From: Candidatus Izemoplasma sp.
Lineage (GTDB): Bacteria > Bacillota_I > Bacilli_A > Izemoplasmatales > Izemoplasmataceae
Direction of reading: 5' to 3'
Length of the DNA: 35,919 nucleotides
NCBI GenBank assembly: GCA_029939945.1
Contig: JAOZRX010000001.1
Span: 107,384 to 143,302, forward strand
The notes under the pieces: generated by a model
Seen by the model: only the letters and a program-made list of their open reading frames with translations
Told to the model about the DNA's origin: nothing
Database searches by the model: none
Position numbers and translations under genes: made by a program
Shown: positions 1 to 7,203 of the stretch, one piece after another
Position numbering within the stretch: position 1 is the first letter of the stretch
How the letters are laid out: every line of letters begins with the position of its first letter

Positions 1-2748
1 GAAATAGCAGATCAACTTCTATATAATCAAAAACATCCAGAAATTATTGGGACAATGCTTTATTCAGCATCATATTTAAATACGGTAAATATGAATAATG
101 TTGTTACAAATTATTGGACAACAATGCCTACAAACTTATGGCCTACTAGTAATGTTGCTTCACCTGATATTAGTATAACAGGAACTAGAGATGGTGATTC
201 ATATACAAGTGACGTAATAGTTACTCTTTCTTCAACAGAAGATATTTATTATAAAATAGATTCAGGGGAGTGGATATTATACACAACTCCATTAGTGTTT
301 GTTAATGGAAATCAAGCAGTTTATGCAAAAGCTATAAACGATTCGTTAGAAGAAAGTTTAATTACTAGTGTAAATATAAATATCGTAAAAGAAAATGCTG
401 ATATACCGGTAATTTCTATTTTTGGTGATCAAATAGGTGATAACTATGTCTTAAATTCAGTTATTACAATAACTGCTACAGAGACAATATGGGTAGCTAT
501 TAATCATGGCTCAGTTGGAGACTGGGTTTTATATACAGAACCAATTATATTAGATGATGCAGGTAGTTATTATATAAGAGCAAAAACAATCGATGGAAGT
601 TTAGTTGAATCTGCTGAAGATGTATTGTCACTAAATATCATACCACTCTGTTATACTGATCCAGTTATCAACATAAGTGGTATTGGAACAGAATCAACTT
701 ATCAAAATGCTACTGTAATAATAACTTCAGATAGTCCAGTTGTTTCATATAAAATAAATGATGGAGATTGGACTACTTATACTACATCTTTAGATTTTTC
801 AACTGAGGGAACATACACAGTTTACTATCGAAATAATGATGAATGTTTAACACAATTCAGTGAAACATTCTCAATCGATCAAACCAATCCTATAGATCCT
901 GTTATGAACATCTCAGGTACTTTTGACGGAATATATTATACGGATGAAATAAGTGTTGAATTAACAACTATAGATCCTTTAAATACAATAATATATCGTA
1001 TTCATAACGGTGCATCTTGGACTAGTTGGGAAGAATATACTTCTGAATTCGATATTATATTTAATTCTACATATTATGTTGAATTCTATACTATAGATCA
1101 AGCATTAAATGAGTCTGCAATTGTAGAAGAAAGAATCAAAGTAAATATTCCACCTTCTGAAGATAATATCTTTGTTATCAGAGATGGAAATACTGTTAAT
1201 CATTATGACACATCTACTCCAGTAGAACTTCCTGGAACGTATACAGAAGTAACAGAAGAAATAAGAGCCGTATGGGTTGCTACTGTTGTAAATATTGATA
1301 TCGGATTACATTATTCAGAAGCAGATTACAAAAGTAAAATAATTTTAATGTTGGATACAATTGAAGCAAACAATTTTAATGTAATTTTCTTCCAAGTAAG
1401 ACCAATGAATGATGCTTTTTATGATTCAGATTATGCTCCGTGGAGTAGATATCTTACAGGTATTGAGGGACAGGATCCAGGCTGGGATGTTTTAGGATTC
1501 TTAATCGAAGAATCACACAAGAGAGGAATTGAATTCCACGCTTGGTTAAACCCATATCGTGTGTCTACAGGAACTGCTGATAAAGATGCACAACTTGCAT
1601 TACTACATGACGATAATTTTGCTAAGCAAAATCCTGATTTCGTTATGGTAGATAATTCTGGGAAATTAATACTAAATCCAGGGGAATCACAAGTCCAAGC
1701 TTATATCAAAAATGTAATTTCTGAGCTAATCGCAAAATACGATCTAGACGGAATTCATTTTGACGATTACTTTTATAGTTATAATGGAATGAATGACAGT
1801 GAAGATTCAGAAACATATAACTTAAATAAATCTGTTGGTCAATCACTTGATGATTGGCGCAGAGAAAATATCAATACAATTGTAGAAGATATCTACAATA
1901 TAATAGAAACACATAATACAGGACATAATACACATATACGATTCGGAATTAGTCCATTTGGAATTTGGAGTTCTGGTGGGGTTGATGGTTCTAACACATC
2001 ACCATATGCTCTTCAAAGTTATAAAGATCAATATGCAGATAGTAAAAAATGGGTTGAAGAAGGATGGGTTCATTATATTTTACCTCAACTTTATTGGGAG
2101 TTTGATCATAGTGCAGCTCCATTTGCTGATTTAGTAGATTGGTGGGCAGAATTATGTGAATCTAGTGGTGTTGATTTAATTATAGGACAAGGTTTCTATC
2201 GTTACGATGATGATTCATGGGATGATGACGACGAACTATTAGAACAACTTCGTTATATGTCACAGTATGATAGTATAATAGGAAGTTCATTATTCTCATA
2301 TAGAACACTTAATAGTTCAGATAAAGAGGTTGTTCAGGCGATTGAACGGTTAAATAATTATTATTGGACTGAATATGTAACATTTCCATGGGAAAGTGAA
2401 ATTGAAAAGTATGTAGATCCTATTTGTGCAATTAATCAAACATTGATAGATGGTGAATGTGTTGATAATACACCAGTGTGTACAAATGATCAAACATTGA
2501 TAGATGGTGAATGTGTTGATGATTCACCAGCAGTGTGTACAGATGATCAAACATTGATAGATGGTGAATGTGTTGATAATACACCTGTTTGTGAATCGGG
2601 ATATGAATTAGAAGGAGATGAATGTGTTCAAGTAGCAAAGGTGAAAACTGGATGTTTTTCAGCAATTAGTTATAGAAGTTCATTTGTTGTGCTTATTGGA
2701 GCTTTCGGAGGAGCAATATTCTATTTCATTAGAAAGTTCTTGGGTTAA
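1..2748 (+). CDS. Tandem GHL10 (DUF187) glycoside hydrolase, surface-anchored, 5' partial
   Basis: The reading frame is open from base 1, so the ATG at 55 is internal and the true start lies upstream. Bases 1 to about 150 encode the tail of a GHL10 domain: IIGTMLYSASYLN lines up with IIGSSLFSYRTLN at the end of the complete second GHL10 domain (about 1261-2390). That second domain shows RAVWVATV, FFQVRPMNDAFY, HAWLNPYR, the acidic DGIHFDDYFY, GISPFGIW and LPQLYWEFDH. Between the two lie four Ig-like repeats of the chitobiase-C/OmpL47 type, each opening with P-x-x-x-I-x-G. Four Cys repeats (about 2425-2630) and a Cys-containing transmembrane tail with basic end follow. E. coli DigH, a GHL10 enzyme, cleaves peptide-free peptidoglycan; the same role is inferred here from the neighbouring amidase and muramidase genes. 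The stop is 2 bases from the next gene. The fold is clear; the exact substrate is inferred. Confidence 0.85.
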   Translation, partial: EIADQLLYNQKHPEIIGTMLYSASYLNTVNMNNVVTNYWTTMPTNLWPTSNVASPDISITGTRDGDSYTSDVIVTLSSTEDIYYKIDSGEWILYTTPLVFVNGNQAVYAKAINDSLEESLITSVNINIVKENADIPVISIFGDQIGDNYVLNSVITITATETIWVAINHGSVGDWVLYTEPIILDDAGSYYIRAKTIDGSLVESAEDVLSLNIIPLCYTDPVINISGIGTESTYQNATVIITSDSPVVSYKINDGDWTTYTTSLDFSTEGTYTVYYRNNDECLTQFSETFSIDQTNPIDPVMNISGTFDGIYYTDEISVELTTIDPLNTIIYRIHNGASWTSWEEYTSEFDIIFNSTYYVEFYTIDQALNESAIVEERIKVNIPPSEDNIFVIRDGNTVNHYDTSTPVELPGTYTEVTEEIRAVWVATVVNIDIGLHYSEADYKSKIILMLDTIEANNFNVIFFQVRPMNDAFYDSDYAPWSRYLTGIEGQDPGWDVLGFLIEESHKRGIEFHAWLNPYRVSTGTADKDAQLALLHDDNFAKQNPDFVMVDNSGKLILNPGESQVQAYIKNVISELIAKYDLDGIHFDDYFYSYNGMNDSEDSETYNLNKSVGQSLDDWRRENINTIVEDIYNIIETHNTGHNTHIRFGISPFGIWSSGGVDGSNTSPYALQSYKDQYADSKKWVEEGWVHYILPQLYWEFDHSAAPFADLVDWWAELCESSGVDLIIGQGFYRYDDDSWDDDDELLEQLRYMSQYDSIIGSSLFSYRTLNSSDKEVVQAIERLNNYYWTEYVTFPWESEIEKYVDPICAINQTLIDGECVDNTPVCTNDQTLIDGECVDDSPAVCTDDQTLIDGECVDNTPVCESGYELEGDECVQVAKVKTGCFSAISYRSSFVVLIGAFGGAIFYFIRKFLG
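2435..2630 (+). repeat. Tandem Cys-repeat coding units (54/57 bp)
   Basis: Three nearly identical DNA units beginning at about 2435, 2489 and 2546 encode the pattern C-x3-Q-T-L-I-D-G-E-C-V-D. A diverged fourth unit follows (C-E-S-G-Y-E-L-E-G-D-E-C-V). A stretch of about 30 bases is identical in all three, which suggests recent duplication by slippage or recombination. The same protein pattern recurs in the lipoproteins at 10226 and 29372. Confidence 0.85.
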
Positions 2749-2750
2749 TA

Positions 2751-3797
2751 GTGATTAACAAGATTAAGGAACTACTTAGTAAAGGTGTGAAAAAAAATCA
2801 CTTCCCTGGAGCAAGTTTTGCGATTATTCACAAAGATGGAACGATAGAAAAAGATTTTGTTGGGTATAAGCAAACTACCCCAACAAGGATTCTTAATAAA
2901 GGAAATGAAATATACGATTGTGCATCTTTAACAAAAGTTATATGTACAACTTCTATGATTATGAAATTAATCGAGACAAAACAATTGTCATTAAGTACAA
3001 AAGTATTTTTTATATTACCAAGTTTTAAGCATCATAAAGTAACAATTTATCACTTATTAACACATACTTCAGGATTGCCTGCAGATGTACCAAAGGCACA
3101 CACACTTAAAAATAAGGATGACTTATTTGAAAGGATTTATGCATTTGATTTAATAAATCCAGTTGGTGAAAAAATCGTATATTCTGATATAGGATTCATT
3201 TTGCTAGGACAAATCATCTCGAAAGTAACAAAAAAACCATTAAAAGTTTATGCTCGAGAAGTAATATTTAATCCTTTAAAAATGGAGGATACATCTTATT
3301 CACCAGATAAAACTAGATGTGCTCCAACTGAATTTCGAAATGATAATGTTCATACTGGATTGCTACAAGGATTTGTTCATGATGAAAAAGCATTTGCATG
3401 TAATGGTTTTGCAGGACATGCTGGAATGTTTTCAACTGTTAATGATTTATCAAAATATATTTTGTCAATACTACGGAATGATGAACTGGTTCTAAAAAAA
3501 GAAGCTGTTGATAATCTTTTTCTTTTACAGGAAAAAGATACTAGCAATGGTAACTTGCTAGTAAGAGCACTTGGGTGGGATAAACCTACTAAAGGTGGTA
3601 CCGCAGGAGACAATGTATCGTTTGAAAACACTATTGTTCATACAGGATTTACTGGATGTAACATCTGGATTGAAAGAAAACTAGGAATTGGATTCGTGAT
3701 GTTGAGTAACGCTGTTCATCCAAAAAGAGAAAATAATAATATAAAGAAATACAGAAATAAAATTGGAAATATGATTATTTCTTTGGAGGTTAAATAA
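2751..3797 (+). CDS. Serine hydrolase, beta-lactamase / PBP4* family (AmlB-like)
   Basis: This 348-residue protein has the three signatures of the class C beta-lactamase / low-molecular-weight PBP fold: S-L-T-K with nucleophile Ser59 and Lys62, Y-S-D at 144-146 in place of the usual Y-x-N, and H-T-G at 297-299. The GTG start is 2 bases after the upstream stop, and the protein begins where the family usually begins. No good Shine-Dalgarno sequence is close, so translational coupling is likely. I see no signal peptide, so the enzyme appears cytosolic although both flanking genes encode exported proteins. A beta-lactamase-fold gene (ybbE/amlB) also sits in the B. subtilis murQ-nagZ-namZ region. 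The substrate is unknown; an esterase or peptidase acting on wall fragments is plausible. Confidence 0.85.
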   Translation: MINKIKELLSKGVKKNHFPGASFAIIHKDGTIEKDFVGYKQTTPTRILNKGNEIYDCASLTKVICTTSMIMKLIETKQLSLSTKVFFILPSFKHHKVTIYHLLTHTSGLPADVPKAHTLKNKDDLFERIYAFDLINPVGEKIVYSDIGFILLGQIISKVTKKPLKVYAREVIFNPLKMEDTSYSPDKTRCAPTEFRNDNVHTGLLQGFVHDEKAFACNGFAGHAGMFSTVNDLSKYILSILRNDELVLKKEAVDNLFLLQEKDTSNGNLLVRALGWDKPTKGGTAGDNVSFENTIVHTGFTGCNIWIERKLGIGFVMLSNAVHPKRENNNIKKYRNKIGNMIISLEVK

Positions 3798-3798
3798 T

Positions 3799-6700
3799 AT
3801 GAAAAAAAAAATATTAAGTCTAACACTATTAATCTTGATTGGATTATCACTGACTGCTTGTAAGGAAAAACTCGAGGATCTTACAATAGATATTGATAAT
3901 CTAGATGTGACTATAATTGAAGGAGAAACTTACCAAATTACTTACGAAACTAATGATGAATTAGGAGTTTTATACGATAGTGGTGATGAATCAATTATCC
4001 TTGTTAATAGTGATGGATTAGTTACAGCAATCGCTGAAGGAGAAACGTTTGTTTGTGTGAAATCAAAAACAAATCCCTTTGAAGAGATTAATGTAAATAT
4101 TACTGTTCGAAAACTAATTACTTTATCTTCTGAGGAGGAGAGTATTGAATTAGTGGAAGGAGATACTCATTTAGTAATAATAAATAGTAATGATTTATAT
4201 AATTATTCATCTGGAAATACTGATTTATTTGTCGTTGATGAAAGTGGTCTTATTACAGCTAAAAAAGAAGGTACTGCTGATTTAATTGTTACTTCAACTT
4301 ACGATGATTTATATGAGATTACTATACCAATTTCAATTGAAAAACTAATTGTTATTGATTTAGAGGAAATAAATCTTGTTATGGTTGTTGGTGATTCTAA
4401 ATTAATTAATTATACAGCTAATGATGATGTTATATTTGAATCAAGATCGCCAAATCTTGCAACAGTAGATGAAAATGGAAATATGAGTGCATTAGCATTT
4501 GGTGAATTAGTTATTAGAGTTATATCGGTTACTGATAGTGAAAACTATGAAGAAATCAATGTGAAAATATTAAAATATACTGAAGAGATTCTAATTGAAG
4601 GGAATAATATATTAATTTCAGGAATGAGTGGAGAATTAACGATTAATCCTTCACCAGTTGGCGCTTTTTCTGGTGTTATTTGGGAAAGCAATAACTCTGA
4701 AATTGTAACAGTAAATGAAGCAGGTATTATTACCGGTATCTCTGTTGGGAATGCAACTATTATTGCTACGTCTACTTTAGATAGTGAACTAGTTGATACA
4801 TATGATATCGAAGTTATCAATGTATCAGTAGTTGACGCGACCAAACAATCAGGAGATACGTATTCTTACATGGATGTTGATCTTGTTTATGGTGAAAGAC
4901 TATTTAGTGATATTAATACTGCTTTAAGTAATTCGCCTTTTGGAACTTTAATTTTAATTGCAGCTGGAACTTATAACGAAGATATTACAGTTGCTGGGTC
5001 TGGCTATACATTTGAAGGTATAAGTGATGTAATTATTGTTGGTGACATTTTTGTTACTGGTGATGATGTAGCCATTAAGAATATTAAGTTTCAAGGTAAC
5101 TCAAGTATTGAAACAAGTGAAGTTAGTAACTTTGTATTTGTAGAAAATATTGTTGAAAATATTACAACAACAAAATTGTCATTTATAAACATGATAGGTT
5201 CAGAGGGTATTAATATTTCATTGAATTCTTTTACTAATATTAATGTTGATGCAATTACGATATATGATTTTGTTGGAGGATTAGTATTAATTGAGAAAAA
5301 TATCATAACAAATACAATAAATGCAATTACTATTGATGCAATAAGAGAGTATGATATTACTACAGAAATAAACATTATTAGAAATGATATAGATGCTGTG
5401 ACGACAGGATTAATCATTGATTTGATGTATGGAGAAAATCAAAAACAGATTGAAGTTTATGCTAGATTTAATGCTGTTTCTAACTACTCTATTGCAGCAA
5501 GTTCCAATATTGGAAATCAAGTAGATTTAACATTAAATTATTGGGGTTGTATAACTTTAGATTATGATAATTTTATTAATATATCAGAGGATATGTTAAT
5601 TGGATTTTATACTTTAGAAGAACATATTATAACCGAAGCAGAGTATGATCCTGACTTACCAGTTAAGATAATAATTGTTAATCCAATTACAGAAATTACA
5701 ATTGGTGAATCTTACACTATAGAATATCTCGTATTACCACTTGATTTAGAGTCACCTTATATTAAATATATTACTTCAGCATATTTGATATTAGGTGTCA
5801 ATCAATCTGGTCAAGTAGCACCTTTAACAAGTGGAACAGCAACTATTACTGTTCGCTCTGGATATGATTCAAGTATTAAAACATCAGTAACAATCAATGT
5901 TATTACAACACCTGGAATAGAAGTTACACCTAGCAATGTATTTAATAGTACAATCATTGGTGATACATTTACATTGAATGCAACACCTTTTCCAATAGGA
6001 ATACAAGATGAAAGTGTGAGTTATAGTTCAAGTAATGAGGTAATTGCAACAATTGATGCATCAGGAAGTGTAGAAGCAATAAGTGAAGGATTAGTTACAT
6101 TTACTACCAGTTTAGATAGTGATCCAAGTGTTACTGTTGATTATACTATTTATGTATATACAAGTTTAGATGAAAACAATTTATTAGATTATTTATCTTT
6201 GAACCAAGTTTCTTATTCTACATCACATTCTTGGACCGCTTATGGGTACGCATACAATTACTACGATACAAGATATGAGAGTGTATCAAGATACTATTTT
6301 GATTCCATTGTTATAGATGATTCAAAAATGTTACCAATTAGTTATGGAATTAGACCGGGAGAACTAATGGAACCACACCCAGTCGGAGTAACTGCATTTA
6401 ATCCAGATAATATTTATTGGGTAGTAGTTCATGATACAGCTAGTACAGGTACTGGTTCAGGAGCTTTATCTCATGCGAATTATTTATACAATGCAGCACT
6501 GGCTGGAACAGAGTTATGGGTTTCCTGGCATTATTCAATTGATGATACATTTATCTATCAAAGTTTACCAGAAAACGAAAGAGGATATCATGCTGGAGAT
6601 GGTTCATCATTACCTTTAAATAATAATCCATATTTTGGTGGTGGAAACCGTAATGGAATTGGAATTGAAATGGCAGTTAATGATGATGGTGATATGTATC

Positions 6701-7059
6701 GTACTTGGCAACGAACAGCTAAATTAGTTGTTGATATATTAAAAAGAAATAATATGCCACTTTCCCAAAAATCATACCATAATGATTTTAGTGGTAAAGA
6801 TTGTCCAAACACTTTAAGAAATGCGGGACTTATTCCACTATTTGAGGAATTCTTAGAAGTAGAATTCAAAGTAAAAACAGAGTTTCCAGAAGCAACAATT
6901 ACTTTCAATTCAAACAATCCAGAATATATTGATGAGCATGGTAGAGTTTTTGCGATGCCAGAAAGAGCACTAACTGTTAGTTATTCAATTAGTGTTAATG
7001 ATGGTGGAGTAGTAACTACTCGAACATTCTATACATATTTACCAGGAACTGTACGCTAA
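3799..7059 (+). CDS. Lipoprotein N-acetylmuramoyl-L-alanine amidase (Amidase_2) with Big_2 and beta-helix regions
   Basis: Residues 1-21 are a lipoprotein signal ending in L-T-A-C (Cys21). About 30-350 hold successive Big_2-type Ig domains (pattern V-x-x-x-G-x-I-T-A). About 350-610 resemble a right-handed beta-helix of the pectate-lyase type, and more Ig-like domains follow. The catalytic domain is about 860-1015: VVVHDTAS carries zinc ligand His878, and HNDFSGKDCP carries His994 and Cys1002, the H...K-x-C-P form seen in XlyA/PlyPSA-type Amidase_2 enzymes. A strand-rich tail closes the protein. The amidase should cut the MurNAc to L-Ala bond outside the cell and leave peptide-free glycan, the substrate wanted by GHL10 and NamZ enzymes. 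Its GGAGG site lies in the end of the upstream gene, one base away, so the two are co-translated. At 1086 residues it is much longer than usual phage or cell-wall amidases. Confidence 0.88.
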   Translation: MKKKILSLTLLILIGLSLTACKEKLEDLTIDIDNLDVTIIEGETYQITYETNDELGVLYDSGDESIILVNSDGLVTAIAEGETFVCVKSKTNPFEEINVNITVRKLITLSSEEESIELVEGDTHLVIINSNDLYNYSSGNTDLFVVDESGLITAKKEGTADLIVTSTYDDLYEITIPISIEKLIVIDLEEINLVMVVGDSKLINYTANDDVIFESRSPNLATVDENGNMSALAFGELVIRVISVTDSENYEEINVKILKYTEEILIEGNNILISGMSGELTINPSPVGAFSGVIWESNNSEIVTVNEAGIITGISVGNATIIATSTLDSELVDTYDIEVINVSVVDATKQSGDTYSYMDVDLVYGERLFSDINTALSNSPFGTLILIAAGTYNEDITVAGSGYTFEGISDVIIVGDIFVTGDDVAIKNIKFQGNSSIETSEVSNFVFVENIVENITTTKLSFINMIGSEGINISLNSFTNINVDAITIYDFVGGLVLIEKNIITNTINAITIDAIREYDITTEINIIRNDIDAVTTGLIIDLMYGENQKQIEVYARFNAVSNYSIAASSNIGNQVDLTLNYWGCITLDYDNFINISEDMLIGFYTLEEHIITEAEYDPDLPVKIIIVNPITEITIGESYTIEYLVLPLDLESPYIKYITSAYLILGVNQSGQVAPLTSGTATITVRSGYDSSIKTSVTINVITTPGIEVTPSNVFNSTIIGDTFTLNATPFPIGIQDESVSYSSSNEVIATIDASGSVEAISEGLVTFTTSLDSDPSVTVDYTIYVYTSLDENNLLDYLSLNQVSYSTSHSWTAYGYAYNYYDTRYESVSRYYFDSIVIDDSKMLPISYGIRPGELMEPHPVGVTAFNPDNIYWVVVHDTASTGTGSGALSHANYLYNAALAGTELWVSWHYSIDDTFIYQSLPENERGYHAGDGSSLPLNNNPYFGGGNRNGIGIEMAVNDDGDMYRTWQRTAKLVVDILKRNNMPLSQKSYHNDFSGKDCPNTLRNAGLIPLFEEFLEVEFKVKTEFPEATITFNSNNPEYIDEHGRVFAMPERALTVSYSISVNDGGVVTTRTFYTYLPGTVR

Positions 7060-7135
7060 AAACTTACAAAAAAGCGAAAAAAACATTCCAATATTGTAAA
7101 AAACTATAATATAGGCGGTTTTTTACTCCGTTCAA

Positions 7136-7164
7136 TTGACAGCGTTTTCATGTAAGTGTAAAAT
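7136..7164 (+). promoter_or_regulatory. Sigma-A promoter of the 7204 surface protein gene
   Basis: TTGACA at 7136-7141 and TAAAAT at 7159-7164 are separated by exactly 17 bases. A strong AAAGGAGG site lies just before the ATG at 7204. This is the clearest vegetative promoter in the window. Confidence 0.8.
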
Positions 7165-7203
7165 ATATACATAAGAATATAAAGAGAAATAAAAGGAGGA
7201 ATT

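Noticed and set aside
2435-2600. Short regular repeats as a CRISPR array
   Set aside because: Only three units, in frame within a gene, with spacers that encode part of the same protein repeat; no palindromic repeat or cas gene.
2432-2665. Minus-strand 77-residue frame with internal repeats
   Set aside because: It is the antisense of the Cys-repeat DNA of the GHL10 gene, so its repetitive look comes from the sense repeats; no ribosome site.
7096-7126. GTAAAAAAC/GTTTTTTAC inverted repeat as terminator of the amidase operon
   Set aside because: The stem is almost all A-T and the T-run is inside the stem, not after it. It could still weaken read-through, but I cannot support it as a terminator.
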